DNA from: Knufia peltigerae
Lineage: Eukaryota; Ascomycota; Eurotiomycetes; Chaetothyriales; Trichomeriaceae
NCBI GenBank assembly: GCA_030247855.1
Contig: JAPDRN010000058.1
Span: 124,001-188,000, forward strand
Direction of reading: 5' to 3'
DNA: 64,000 nt
The notes under the pieces are model-generated. The model had not been told where the DNA came from, searched no databases, and worked only from the letters and a program-made list of their open reading frames with translations. Below, piece by piece: positions 29,519 to 41,698 of this stretch (position 1 is the first letter of the stretch; each line of letters opens with the position of its first letter). The position numbers and the translations under genes are program-made.

Positions 29519-32513
29519 ATGGCACTCTCTGCTCAACAGCGACACCTGGCCGCTTTGCAACCAGGCGATCTTTTGGTGGTCATCCGTGCGTTCAAGATCT
29601 CCTGGTCTTGTTAAGAATTTCGGCTAACATTTCAACTTGGTAAATAGATGACTTCGATGCGCGAAGTCCTGATGAATTGACCCTGCGAAAGTCAGATCAG
29701 ATCGAGCTTGTTGAATTGGATGAGGGCTTTGGGGATGGCTGGTTTCTGGGAAGACACCTTCAACATGGGAATACGGGCTTGTTTCCAGGCGGTAGGTTAG
29801 TTCACTTTAATAGAAGGCACAGCGAACTAATATATGTGCAGTCTATACCGCCAAACTCCCTCGCAACTTCGCTCCTGTTGGCTTCCAGTCGACAAGAAGT
29901 CCTTCTTTGCCTGCAGAACAAATGCCGTACAAACCGGTCGACCCTGATAGCAACGCGCAATTCACCGGCACAGGTTCTCAGGCTCCCTCGTTCCTTTCGA
30001 GAACTTCAATACCTCCCTCTCCCTCATACATTCAGCGAAGCATCGGTCAAGCACTCTCGGAGTCAAATGGTGGCCAGGAAAGCCCGGTTATGAATGAGAC
30101 TCTCAGCGTCATAGAAGAACATATAACCGATCTAAGTACTCCTCGCCAAAGTTTAGCCCCTCCCCAACCCATTACGGAGGACTCTGAAAGCGATTATGGC
30201 AGCCACTTTGACCGCGCATCCTTCATCGCGGGGCCCGAGACAGACAGTGAAGATAACACACGCTTGACTGAAGCAGAAGTCAACCAGTGGGATGCCAAAG
30301 AAACGGCGGAATTTTTAAGAGGGATGGGAGTAGATCCCAAACACTGCGATATTTTCGAAGAACAAGAAATCACTGGCGATGTGCTTCTGGAAATGGATCA
30401 GTCATTTATCCACATGAAGGAATACGACTTTGGTGTCATGGGTCGCCGCCTGAAGACGTGGCATAAGATCAGGGACTTCCAGAATCGGGTTCGAGCCACC
30501 AAAGCCTCGCAGAAGAGTGGCCTTCGACAGACTAATTCAACGGAGGATGCCCCTCGGATACACGCGCGTGCTATGTCGGGCAACACAATTTTGCCTAGGA
30601 TCCCCAGTCTCATGGACGAACGAGGGCTTACACTCCGTCAGTCACAGCAATCTCAGCCAAAGAGTCATCATGCCGGCCCTTCTCCAGAACCGCCAGTATC
30701 ACCTTCATTTGCACGGCCACAATTGGGATCCAGCACTCCGCCGTCTCCATGGAGATCTTCCATGGCTACCGAGAGTCCGACCAGACCTTCCGCAGCGTCG
30801 ATCCGTGAAATGAACCATTCTCGTCGGCATTCGTCTATAGATTTCGCTAAAAATATTGTGTCCGAATTCGCGTCTGCGTCTTCTCGAAACACTCTACCCC
30901 ATCCACACAAGAAGAAGGCTTCTCTGGACAGAGACTGGTCAATGAGCAATGCGACCACTGCAAACGCTGGTGAAAGCACGCCATCACTCAAAGTGAGCAC
31001 GGCGGCGGATAATACGGATTTGACCTTGACGCCTCCTTTCCTGGGTGACACCTCTACAGTCGATCTTGACCGGGGTTATTTTAGCGGTAACGAGGTTGAG
31101 AACAGGAAAACACGCAATATTCTGAGGAAGAGAGATGGCGGAGAGAGCGTTGGCCACTCTCGTCAGTCGAGCGCAATTGATGAGTCAAAACAACAAAGTC
31201 GAAATTCAAAACGACATTCACGCCTCAGTAGCGTCGACTCCATTCGCAACCCATCATTAATCTCGTCGGCGGCAAAAGCATATCACAGCAGTTCGTATAA
31301 GGGACGATTTCGATCAGCTAGCGCGCGCAACCTCATTACACAGCGGTCCCCAGTGGTCACATCTCCGACAGTAACCAATCTCGAGGATGACAGTCTCTCT
31401 AATGTGTCCTCTCCGCAAGGCATGAGTGCGACAGCATCACCTGCTGTGCCTGCTTCTGCCCCATTCACAGCAAGTCAGAAAGCCCGGAAGCTATTAGGTC
31501 TGCGCGCTGCTTCAGAAGCGGTAACGGGAAGCGAGAAAGAAGCTGCAGACATGACAAATATTACTTCCGAGCCGCTGAAGGAGAGCCCTCTGGCTTCGCC
31601 ATCAGGTTCTCAAACGCCTTCTGCAACCTCACGTAGCTTCGACATGGATAACACGGATGCCTCTTCAAAAGGCACCACCGAACACTTGGGTCCGCTCCTG
31701 CATACCAAAACCGCCGTACGGACGAACCCCAAGACGAAACGACAGACGAGTGCATACACAAGAGGTCTACTACAAATTTCACCGGCAGAAGCTCGTAAAT
31801 TCTGTGACTACTCTGGCTGGATGAAAAAACGATCGGCAGGTCTCATAGCGCAGTGGAAACCTCGACTGTTCATTCTCCGTGGACGAAGACTTTCATATTA
31901 TTACTCGGAAGATGACACCGAGGAAAAGGGCATAATCGATATTTCAGGCCACAAGGTTCTGGTTGCTAACTCCGACCCCATAACTACGCTTCAAGCGACG
32001 ATCAGCGGGTCGACACCATCCATAGGTTCTACCACTCCTCTCTCCGAGAAGTCACCAGATGTGTCTCGCGGATCTGGTGGTGGCGCCCCTTTCTTCTTCA
32101 AGCTTGTTCCCCCCAAAGCCGGCCTCTCAAGGGCCGTCCAATTTACGAAACCAGCCGTTCACGTTTTCCAGGTCGACAACATCAATGAAGGCAGGAAGTG
32201 GATGGGTGAAATCCTGAAGGCGACCATTGAGCATGACCTAACGAGCTTTGAGACCACCAACCGACAGAAAACGATCAGTTTGGCAAAGGCAAGGGCAAGA
32301 AAAGAACGACCTCCTGCCCTCAAGGGGACTGAAGAGGTTGAAGAAGAAATGGCAGAATTGCCCGAGAAGCCAACACCTCTCGAGGAGAAAGACCTCAACG
32401 AGACTGGCCTGAATATACAAGGTCTCAACTTTAGCGAATCCCAGATCAACCTGTCGCTAACGACCGGCCTCTCGAGTGCCACCAAATCTAGCCACGAGGA
32501 TGACGAGAGCTGA
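29519..32513 (+). CDS. SH3-SAM-PH polarity scaffold (Boi1/Boi2/Pob1 family)
   Basis: Exons 29519-29585, 29648-29791 and 29842-32513 give 960 residues; both introns have GT...AG ends and the phases fit. Residues about 18-76 are an SH3 domain (VIHDFDARSPDELTL, GWFLGRHL, GLFPGVYTAKLP). A SAM domain lies at about 217-284 (WDAKETAEFLRGMGV ... GVMGRRLKTWHKI). A PH domain spans about 723-870 (YSGWMKKRSAGLIAQWKPR, with an inserted Ser-rich loop, ending VDNINEGRKWMGEIL). The order SH3-SAM-PH is diagnostic of yeast Boi1/2 and fission-yeast Pob1, which bind phosphoinositides, Cdc42 and the exocyst/formin machinery at growth tips. The linkers are Ser/Pro-rich. In a filamentous fungus it is expected at hyphal tips and septa. 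Confidence 0.93.
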
Positions 32514-32897
32514 CTGAGGAAATTAATGAGGGATAGATTGGATAGAGAGCCTTATAGGATATGTAAATAAATTCCGGGGGGAGACAAAGCTACCTTAATG
32601 CTGTACCATGACCGTCTACTATTGATATACCAAATTATGAAAGTGGAAAGACCTTTCTCAAGTCTATAGCAGGGGTTTCAAGAGATGATTGATTGATACT
32701 GACAATACCTACGTATGTAGTAATACTCAATGCCCGTGAGAGTCTGTGTAATGGTTGCACTCATAACTAAATGACCCGCAGTGTCTCCCCTGAACGATCT
32801 ACACGTCTCTCCAATGACTCCATGTATTTATGGTTATTGTTATTATTGGATGTGCAGGCGCATCTTTCTCTAGTTTCATTCTTTTTTTCATGCTTCG
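32514..32897. promoter_or_regulatory. Short intergenic between two tandem plus-strand genes
   Basis: 383 bp hold the terminator of the Boi-like gene and the promoter of the phosphoesterase gene. The last 100 bases before the ATG are T-rich. No distinct element recognised. Confidence 0.45.
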
Positions 32898-34619
32898 ATG
32901 TACATCCTTGGGGTCGCAGGCGGGTTGCTGCGCGTCCTTCTCCCTTTTGCTGTTTCTTTGACGCTTTATTTGTATTCATATCCTGTCTTCCACGGTTGTG
33001 TGTTTCCAGCCCGCGATGCTTCCACGACGACGGCCTTCGCCTATACTCTCCAACAACATTGGCCGTTCACGCACGCTTTAGACGCGCCGGCCCTGCCTTC
33101 GGTTCCTTTCCGATTACTTGTGCTCGCTGACCCTCAATTAGAGGGAGATAGCTCACTACCGAAGCCTGAAGACGCGTTTCTACGAAAGATAGAACGCCGA
33201 TGGGCAACGATCTGCGCAACAGGAGGCCATGATTTCAAATCTCAAATACTCGAGGATGTGAGAGGCATCCTGCTCGAGGATATCCCGACATCTTTGCAGG
33301 CTCTTCGAAAACGACTGGATCTGCTTGGCAACGATTACTATCTGGGCCACATCTATCGAACCCTACACTGGTGGACTAAGCCTAGCCACGTAACGGTGCT
33401 GGGAGACCTGATCGGGAGCCAATGGGTCACTGATGAGGAGTTTGCATGGAGAGGCTGGAGGTATTGGAACAGGGTCTTTGCCTCTGGGCACAGGATAAGC
33501 GACGATATAACGAGCTCGAATATCAAAAAGGAGGAACAAATCTTTGAGGCAAACGATGATAGTTGGATGACGAATATCATCAATATTGCCGGAAACCACG
33601 ATGTTGGCTATGCTGGAGAGATCTCTCAGAGCAGGATGGATCGTTTTGAACGGGCGTTTGGAAAGGCCAACTGGGATGTCAGATTCCAATATCCTTACCA
33701 CGGCATTTCAAGCAATGAGACCATACCAACCATACACCTGATCGTGCTGAACAGCTTGATCCTTGATTCTCCAGCTTTCTCGGACGACCTTCAAGCCGAA
33801 ACATTCAACTTTATCAATAGCCTGATCTCCGATCGTTTGCGACCTGTCGAAGATCGTTCCTCGTTCACCCTTCTTCTCACGCACCTTCCTCTACACAAAA
33901 AAGAGGGCGTATGTATAGATGCTCCATTTTTCGACTATTGGGGAGATGACGACGGCGGCGGTGTGTATAGACCCCATGGAGTCAGAGAGCAAAATCATCT
34001 CAGTACCGAAGTAAGCCAGCATGGTACTCTTGAAGCTCTTTTCGGAATGACTGGCAACGTCGATGCACCAGCACAAGGCAAGGGAAGACATGGATTAATT
34101 TTGACCGGACATGATCATGAAGGATGTGATGTCTTGCACTATGTCCCTTCAAACACAACTTGGTCTAGCTCCACAGGGAATGTTGAAGAAGGTCGACAAA
34201 CGACATGGGAGGCAGTACGTTGGGATCAGGTTGACGGAAGAAATTCACATACTGGTGTGCGGGAGATCACTTTGCGAAGCATGATGGGGGACTATGATGG
34301 CAACGCAGGTCTCCTCAGTGCCTGGTATGATCTCTCGAGCAAAGGATGGAAGTACGATATTTCAAGGTGTGGCTTGAATGTCAAATTGTGGTGGGCGGTG
34401 CATGTTCTCGATTTGACTGCGCTTGCTGTTTTTACGCTATGGATGGTCGACCTTGTTGCTCGCATATTCTTCCCTGCAGGAAGTAAACATGACCAGCATC
34501 AGTCTTCCCATGTTCTCAAGCTTAAGTCGAATCACGTGGCCGCGCCAATAGCAACGACATCGGTACCAACGAACAAGCTCAATTCTGATACACCCAAGGC
34601 AAACAAGAAATCAAAATGA
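32898..34619 (+). CDS. Ted1/Cdc1-type metallophosphoesterase (GPI-anchor remodelling)
   Basis: A 573-residue intronless protein. The N-terminus is a signal anchor (GVAGGLLRVLLPFAVSLTLYL). Metal-binding motifs of calcineurin-like phosphoesterases follow in order: LADPQLEGD, TVLGDLIGSQW, IAGNHDVGY, LTHLPLHK and LTGHDHEGCD. A second membrane segment lies at about 495-520 (WAVHVLDLTALAVFTLWMV), leaving a cytosolic Lys-rich tail ending KKSK, a possible ER-retrieval signal. Yeast Cdc1 and Ted1 are ER enzymes that remove ethanolamine-phosphate from mannoses of GPI anchors, needed for export of GPI proteins; the FHGCxFP and YRTLHWWTKP stretches match that family. I cannot decide between the Cdc1 and Ted1 branches by eye. 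Confidence 0.88.
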   Translation: MYILGVAGGLLRVLLPFAVSLTLYLYSYPVFHGCVFPARDASTTTAFAYTLQQHWPFTHALDAPALPSVPFRLLVLADPQLEGDSSLPKPEDAFLRKIERRWATICATGGHDFKSQILEDVRGILLEDIPTSLQALRKRLDLLGNDYYLGHIYRTLHWWTKPSHVTVLGDLIGSQWVTDEEFAWRGWRYWNRVFASGHRISDDITSSNIKKEEQIFEANDDSWMTNIINIAGNHDVGYAGEISQSRMDRFERAFGKANWDVRFQYPYHGISSNETIPTIHLIVLNSLILDSPAFSDDLQAETFNFINSLISDRLRPVEDRSSFTLLLTHLPLHKKEGVCIDAPFFDYWGDDDGGGVYRPHGVREQNHLSTEVSQHGTLEALFGMTGNVDAPAQGKGRHGLILTGHDHEGCDVLHYVPSNTTWSSSTGNVEEGRQTTWEAVRWDQVDGRNSHTGVREITLRSMMGDYDGNAGLLSAWYDLSSKGWKYDISRCGLNVKLWWAVHVLDLTALAVFTLWMVDLVARIFFPAGSKHDQHQSSHVLKLKSNHVAAPIATTSVPTNKLNSDTPKANKKSK

Positions 34620-35407
34620 AAACGATCCACAGAGGGTCCGGGTTGTACACAAGCTACTTGATATACTTGCTACCACTGGGTCCAGGCATTCGGCAGGATC
34701 ATGATTCAGGGATAAAGACCTTTGTCACCGTCATCATACCATGACACTGGTATCGACAACTGCTTTCCATGTTGCATTTCTGGTTGCTGGAAGATGCCCT
34801 GCAACTGAAAAGCAAACGTCGACTTATCAAAGAAGCCAACTCTCTGGCTAGTGGTCTCTGGCTGTCAAGTTGGAGACAGATTGCTGGAACTATCTTGTTC
34901 ATTCTGAGACATGTCACTTTCCTGAAAATGTCCTTGCCAGAGCACAGACGGCGACACCACTCTCAGCAGATGCCGTTACCTCACAGTCACCGATACCAAC
35001 TTGTAGCGGTGTTCATTCATTAGTGACGCATGAGAGATCAACACGACAACGCGACCAGAGCCACCTCGTGATAATGTCAACACGGTTGAATATCAGACAT
35101 GGATCAACTGCGCAGTCACACAAGCCGTGTCGCATGTGGCTGGACCGATGATATCCTTTCGGCCCTTCACCATTCAGTCCTGACAGACAGGCAGCGATGA
35201 ATGCTTCAATCGAGTTCCACACATAGTAAAATTTCCAACATTTGATTCCTCACATCAGCCTCTTCCAATAAATCTTTTCATCTTTCCCTTTTCTTCTCAC
35301 ACAGACTATCTTCCTACTTTACTAGAACCATCACTATCTTCCTTCAACTACCTGAGAGATTCACCACCTGGCTTGACTTTACACCATAGCTGGTGCATTT
35401 GATCAAG
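34620..35407. other. Intergenic, pyrimidine-rich leader at its end
   Basis: No gene supported. From about 35260 the sequence is T/C-rich and leads into the ATG at 35408. Confidence 0.6.
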
Positions 35408-37247
35408 ATGGTTACCTTGATTCTATTGAACCCTGCACTCGACACTCCAATATCGTATCTGTGGGGACACGATCAATACGAAGTTTGTGTTGACTGTGTT
35501 CGTGCTCGTGAATGCCGTACTTGTGATGGCGAGACCAAGACGACCTTCAAGTTGTGCGAGGTTCATCGTGACATGTGAGTCTAGTGATCTGCTTTGACTA
35601 CTTGTCATTTCGTTGTGTTTCAGTCTGTCCTTTACCGATATCTTCATTGCTCTGTCTCTGTTTTCTCACCACCAACTGGTCGATATTTTCAAGATTGTCC
35701 AGAAACGTATAATGTTCAAACCTCTATAGTCTGTCTTGTCTGGACTTGAACATGTACTATACAACCTTCTCAGGGTTTCATCGCGCTCATTACCAGACCG
35801 CGCATGGACTAACACACATCAACGCAGTGACGAAGAGACCTACGATGTTGCCACCCTGGATGACATCCGCGACAAAATCTACCCGTTGTACTCTTCTCTG
35901 CCAGGATCCAACGAAAAAAGAAAGTCCATCTTGAAGAACCTCAAAGTCGTCACCGTGAGCCGACCCACACCATTTTGGCGTCGTCGAACTCCCGCAATCC
36001 CCAATAATACTACTACCATCATCATCAACAACAACAACAAGGAGGCCGAGCATGACGACGACGACGACGACCCTCTACCGATTCCAATCATCACCTACGT
36101 TCATGGCAAAGGTTGCATCTTCTCGGATAGTCCTGACGTTGTCATCAAACCCGCAGAGTTTGTCAAGGCAATTGACGATCTTGCAAAGACCAGACACGAC
36201 AAATTGACCAAGATCCTCGACGAAAGAGTCAGTCAACCTGAACACCAACCACCAGTCACGGACACAGGTAAAGAAGGTGGTGATGGTGGTGGCGGAAGAG
36301 CCCATGCCGGATCAACTTCATCTGCGTCTTTATCTTCAGATACTGCTACTACTACTACGGTGTCTTTGAGTTCTGGCTTGTCGACCTGTAGCACAGAAGA
36401 CTCCAAAACAAATAAAAAGTCACACACCACCGTGACCACGACGTCATGGGAGGAGGAGGTCGGCAGCGAAAGTGACTACGGCCACGAGACCTACTACGAG
36501 AGACGTCAAGCTCAAGAGGCCAAAGAAGAGGCGGAAGTAATGGCCCTCATTGCCCGCCTGGCCGCCGAAGAGACCACTCGACGCATCCGCGACGAAAAGG
36601 CTCGGCTCGAGGCGTGCATGGCTACCAGCGGCCTCGCCAAGGGATTGTATTTCAAACGATGCAATGGCATGTTTAGAAATGCTCTGGACGATGAATTGTT
36701 GTTGCCCTTGTCACCTTCGACTTGCACTTCAACAGCTCCGGGTGTCGATACGTCTACGGCCCGAAAAGGAATCGAGTCTATTGACGTCAACAAGAATGAC
36801 TCTTCAAAGAGTACCACCACAACTCTCGCCACGGACATGGTCACGACCACGACCAAGACCATTCCTCCTGTCAGTGACGGTGCCGGTGCCGGCGCCGGTG
36901 AATGTACACTATCGGGGGCAGGTTACTCCCTACTCGCACACCAAGAAAACATCCACACCTTCCCGGCATCTTCGACAACCGAAAGTGACGGTGATGATGA
37001 CGATGAAGACGACGAGGATGACAACGACACCTTTTACGACGCCATCGAAAGAGCCAGAGCCAACCCACAAATCTTCAAATTCATCACTCCCGTCCTCATG
37101 AGTCGTGAAGCCCTGGTGCGTGACGGCAAGGTCGAAGCCGGAAACCTCGAAAAGGCGAGTTGGTCATTCAACAATCTTGAACGTCGTGCCCGTCGTCGTC
37201 CTCCTCCTCCTCCGTCTTCACACCCACCTTCGGCTTCGACAAAGTGA
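35408..37247 (+). CDS. Unknown protein with Cys-rich N-terminal module and long disordered tail
   Basis: My model is exons 35408-35574 and 35828-37247 (528 residues). The donor GTGAGT at 35575 is strong, and the acceptor at 35827 is preceded by a perfect GACTAAC branch site; the phases join. The 253-nt intron is long for this window; an extra acceptor at 35623 would allow a different splice form. Residues 1-56 start MVTLILLNPALDTPISYLWG and carry CVDC-x5-CRTC then LCEVH, a spacing that suggests a zinc-binding knuckle. A short ordered segment (DVATLDDIRDKIYPLYSSLPG) follows, then Asn/Asp/Thr/Ser low complexity, a Glu/Ala-rich helix at about 255-310 (EEAEVMALIARLAAEETTRR) and an acidic run near 430. 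I do not recognise the family. Confidence 0.65.
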
Positions 37248-38524
37248 TTGAATCTGTGGAAATGGGCAAAGGAACAAAGGGAAGGGTTGTTGTTGGTGAT
37301 TTCTTCTCCTTCTTCTTCAGTTCAAAGACGAATGAAAACTGCTACACGGGAATGAAGTGTGTGCGCGCAAGAATGCAAAAAATGTCCGCCAAAAACATAT
37401 CGATACCTTCCCCCCCGAGACGACATGAGGATTGATTTCAAGGAGACAGAAGAAAGGAGAAGAGAGGAGACCAAAGAAAAGACAAGTGGGCAATTTTTTC
37501 AAACAGAGAGCAGCTTTTGGAGAGGCAGAAACGAGAGCAGAAAGTGAGACCCCCCCGGCTATGATCTTGAAAGTCCTTTTGGAGCTTGGTGCGGTGGTCG
37601 GTGAGAAGATTGGATTGATCATCAGGTGGGTTTCGAAGGGTACAAAAACGAAGAAGCAGCAAAAAAGGGAAAAGAAAAGAGAAGAAAAAGTCATCGTCGG
37701 TGAGACTTACTCTACGGATAAAGATCATCACCACAATCGACAATCAAAGAGTCGACCGGTGAGGTCGAACAGACTGCCCCCAGTTACCTAGATAGATAGA
37801 TATCAGACCAAGCGGCAGTAGAGGACGCTACATATCAATATGATGAAGAAAACTTGCATCCTCCATCATCTTCATTATCATCATCTTCATCAACTGTTGT
37901 TGTCGTTGTCGTCAACAGGCACAACATTTCATCAAGTCGTCATCTTTCGTCTCCCGTTGGCACTGCCAGGTAGGTATACTCTACATAAAACAAGTCACGA
38001 CGTTTAGGTACCTAGCGAGCTAAGTCTCCGAGCATCATGTCGGCATCGGTAGATGACAAGACAAGAGAAAGACACATGCACCTCTCTCAGTAGCAAGTTC
38101 CTCATCACAAACCACAAGTCAGTCAATCTTACAGGTACAACTTGATCAGGCTCAGGCGTCACAATTGATAAACCAAAGATCCATCTACTCTTTACGAATT
38201 CCAAGACAAGAAACAAGCCTCAATATTTGCAGAACGATGAACCGATTCCTGATATTGCTATTTCTCCAGTCTTTTGTCTAAAAGTAGTAGCTGACATAAT
38301 CGGGTTCGCACCACAACACAGATGTCTGCTGTATCATCTGCTATTTGAGCTATTCGTACGGGGAAAAACATCATTTGGGGGTTAGGTGGGAAGGAAAGAT
38401 TGGTTTTTTTGAATGCTTAGTGCATTTGAGCATTGTCTCCCAATTGTCGCAGAGCCTTAGAGACCACATCGGTCCAGTGTTCCGATTGCCAAGTTGGGAA
38501 TATCACCATGACACGATCTGAAAT
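37248..38524. other. Intergenic between convergent genes
   Basis: Purine-rich (AGAAGAAAAG-type) tracts occur at 37430-37700 and ATC/ATT repeats near 37855-37900. Minus-strand frames through the purine tract are Phe/Leu-rich artefacts. No gene supported. Confidence 0.65.
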
Positions 38525-39477
38525 TTAAGCATCAGTCTTCTCAGCCTCGGCGGCGGGGGCAGCGGCAGCCTCAGTCTCCTTAGGTGCTTCACTTGATTGA
38601 CCAGCTGCCTCTTGTGGTTCAGCCTCAGAAGAAGTCCAGAGGGTCTGCAATCTGTCAGTGACACGAACAATTCGACCGACTAAAGTGTACTCACCAGGTT
38701 GTCCCGCAGCAACTGCATGATCAATGTAGAGTCCTTGTAGCTTTCCTCGCTCAGGGTGTCAAGCTCAGCGATGGCATCATCAAAAGCCTGCTTTGCAAGG
38801 TGGCAAGCCTGGTCGGGAGAGTTGAGAATCTCATAGTAGAAGACGGAGAAGTTCAGGGCAAGACCAAGTCGGATGGGATGAGTAGGAGCGAGATCAGTCT
38901 GAGCAACCTCGGTGGCAGCCTTGTAAGCTTCAAGAGACTTGTCGGCGGACTCCTTTCGCTTATCGGCAGTGGCGAATTCAGCGAGGTAGCGGTGGTAATC
39001 ACCCTTCCTGGTCGAGGGGTCAGATGTGCCTGGTCGAATTAAGAAGAAAAAACTTACATCTTGTGGTAGAAGACCTTGGACTCGCCGGATTGGGCCGAGG
39101 GGATCAAATGTTGATCGAGGACCTCAAGGATGTCTTCGCAGATCTTTCCGAGCTCCTTCTCGATTGTCTGGCGGTATTCCTTGATGAGTTTGACCTGCGC
39201 CTCATTGCCTTTGGATTCCTCCTTTTGCTCGATAGATGTGACGATTCTCCACGAGGCTCGGCGAGCGCCGATGACGTTCTTGTAGGCGACAGAGAGGAGA
39301 TTTCGCTCTTCGACAGAGAGTTCTTGGTCTGCAGATGCAACGACCTTCATGTTCTCGACCATTTCTGCGCTAGATCAGCAACACGCGACGCGAACAGAGG
39401 CAGAAAAAAAGCTCACCTTCATAGCGCTCGGCTTGCTCAGCAAGCTTTGCCAAGTAGACTGATTCCTCGACACCCAT
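38525..39477 (-). CDS. 14-3-3 protein
   Basis: Four exons on the minus strand: 39417-39477, 39058-39364, 38695-39007 and 38525-38644, total 266 residues with all phases consistent. The sequence starts MGVEESVYLAKLAEQAERYEE and contains the family signatures RNLLSVAYKNVIGARRASWR and, across the last exon junction, DSTLIMQLLRDNL-TLWTS. 14-3-3 dimers bind phosphoserine/threonine sites; fungal members (Bmh1/2, ArtA) act in polarity, septation, nutrient signalling and trafficking. The acidic Ala/Glu-rich tail (EAAAAPAAEAEKTDA) is normal for fungi. Length is typical. The gene is divergent from the ATPase-inhibitor gene across 1.3 kb. Confidence 0.97.
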
Positions 39478-40821
39478 GTTTGATGTTAATTTTTGGTGAA
39501 TTGGTTTACACTAAGAAACACCTGTGAGACTGATGATTAGCGGAAACTCTGTCCACAACGGCAAGTAAGAACATGTGCGACGGTTCCAAAGAATGGCGAA
39601 TAAATGTTGCTGCCATGGAAGAGGGCCAGATCGTGATGCAGGACGGCTTCCTCAAGGTCCATGGTCATGGTTGCTGCACAAAGCTCGAGATTGAGGCTGT
39701 GGAAGTCGACGGACGGGATTGACGTCAATCAGACGCCTGTGTTGAGATTTGAAGGAGTCGCGATCTACGATTCGAGGCAAACATGCTGCAAAGATGACGA
39801 GGGATCTTGAGCGACGGTGTGCTTTGCATCGTCGGCCTGAGCTAAATTTCGCAGGGATCACAGCGCAAGTGAGGGTTCCGTCGTCGCGGCTGAAGACGTG
39901 GGGTATACAGGTACCCCTGGACTCACGAGGGGGACAGTAGGGAGAAGAGCTTACCGTCTCGAAAGAGTGGAAGAATGAGCGAGAGTCGTTGTGAGCGAGG
40001 ACTCGAGAGATGGAAGATTTTGGAGGCGCAGAGAATTGAAAAAGTGTGGAAGTTGGTGTGGTGGTTTCAGGTTGTGTTGTGGTAGAAAGGGCAAAGATGG
40101 GAATCTCAATTCAAACGAGACTAACTTAAGACTTGTGCGCAGGCAGTGACAGAGTTGGGAGGGTGGGAGCAAAGCAAGAGAGGGAAGGAGCGCAAAGGGG
40201 GGGCCAACAACTGCGAAAAGCCCACCATCCCCAATTCGGCATGGCGTCATCTGTCCACCGTCAGCTATCAAAACTGAGGTCTTTCTCACATTAATCTCCC
40301 CAGTTTCACATCGACGTGTCTGTTTCATGTCGTCGAGAGGCTGAAAGATGTCAAAACCATTGTACAGTACATACGTACCGTCTGGAGTACATGTTCCATA
40401 TATAGACGGATTTTTTTTGGCTCCTTTTATCTATGAATAGTTGGATGACAATGAGATCACCCTCTCGCTAGCATGATAATTGTCGCTGTGACTCTGTAGA
40501 CCTTTCAATCCTTTGCATTCTTCTAGACAAAATAAAGTACTATAGACGTCTACACAGAGTATATTTATAGTTTCAACCTGCCTATTATCTTTATTTTCTG
40601 CGCGTACAGTATCTCTGAAGTACCTAGCCTCGTGTTGGTGTGTAGTGGCCACGTGATCCTCATCTGCAGGGTTCAATCTCGTCATAGCGTCTGCGCAAGC
40701 TTGTTGCAGCAACACTAAGCGAGCTTCTCCCGCAGGCCGAACTTCAAACAATCAACCATCTGCAAATCTTTGTTGTCCTCTTGCTAGTCTACCGTCGAAT
40801 CCTTGATCAATCTTTTTCACA
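39478..40821. promoter_or_regulatory. Divergent promoter region of 14-3-3 and ATPase inhibitor
   Basis: 1.34 kb between two start codons. It probably holds a long 14-3-3 leader with or without an intron. A CACGTGAT palindrome-containing site lies at 40650-40657, 165 bp before the inhibitor ATG. Several minor open frames show no domain. Confidence 0.5.
40650..40657. promoter_or_regulatory. CACGTGAT (E-box) upstream of ATPase inhibitor
   Basis: CACGTG is the core of bHLH sites such as Cbf1/Cpf1-type regulators. It sits at a plausible promoter distance. Function is inferred from the motif alone; the octamer is not clearly enriched in the window. Confidence 0.3.
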
Positions 40822-41345
40822 ATGCTGCGAACTCAAGTTGTCAAGCTCGCAAGAGCCACTCCTGCTGTCCGTCGGTCCTTCTCCGTCGCCTCCTTCCGTG
40901 CCAGTGAAGGCGATACCGGTGCTCCAAGATCGAGCATGACCCATGGGTAATGCTACCTCATTTGCTGGGAATGGTGGAAGACAAAGGAACCCCAACACTA
41001 ACTCCCTGGTAGGGACTCGTGGCAAAAGCGTGAGCAGGCCAGTGAAACCAAGTACATCCGGGACAAGGAGATGGAAGCGTAAGCTCTACCTGGCTCCTTT
41101 TTTCTCCATTAGCACACAACAAAAGTTGATCGAGGCACGAACTCTAACATCGGTGCCCATACTAGTTTGAAAAGACTCAAGGAGCGTCTTGCCGACCAGA
41201 GAGCCCACCTCGAAGAATTGGAGAAGCACATCAACACCCTGGAGAGCGAGCGTACGTGAAGATTCCTCATATGCCCAAGACTCCACGAGATGGACTGACA
41301 CAAAGGTGGGCAGGCGTTGATTTGGACGAGAGATCAAAGAAATAA
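40822..41345 (+). CDS. inh1: Mitochondrial F1F0-ATPase inhibitor (IF1/INH1)
   Basis: Four small exons, 40822-40946, 41013-41078, 41166-41251 and 41314-41345, encode 102 residues; all introns have GT...AG ends and the frame closes at TAA. The first 25 residues (MLRTQVVKLARATPAVRRSFS) are an Arg-rich amphipathic mitochondrial presequence. The conserved inhibitory region reads DSWQKREQASETKYIRDKEMEALKRL, split over the exons in the source, followed by an antiparallel coiled-coil segment (ERLADQRAHLEELEKHI). IF1 binds the catalytic interface of F1 at low pH and stops wasteful ATP hydrolysis when respiration fails. The very short last exon explains why no long open frame marks the gene. Confidence 0.92.
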
Positions 41346-41698
41346 GTGACGGGATCAAACATGCACCACCAGAATTGACTTGGGAATTGCTCTGTTCTGC
41401 TCTGTACAGATATGAATGCCCCCAGACTCTGCTCAAATACCAATCAATGAGTCGTGAGGCGCCTGCCACTCCGCTTTTGTTTGCTCAGGTTCCAGATTGA
41501 GCTCTTCTATACACATTTGCAGAAGCCTCCTTCCAATCATCTATCATTCTGTCACGATCCGGGCTCTCATGGAAAAATAATCAAAAACTTCACTCGTGTT
41601 GGACTAGCTGTCTGACCTAGACCTATAGCTGTCACTTCCTTCAAGTGAGGCTTTCCCGTATCATCAATTAACGTTGCCCATAGTCATACAACCAAAAT
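41346..41698. terminator. Convergent 3' region (ATPase inhibitor / Nsp1)
   Basis: About 350 bp between two stop codons on opposite strands; both transcripts should end here. AATAAT and similar A/T-rich words occur near 41577. No gene supported. Confidence 0.4.
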
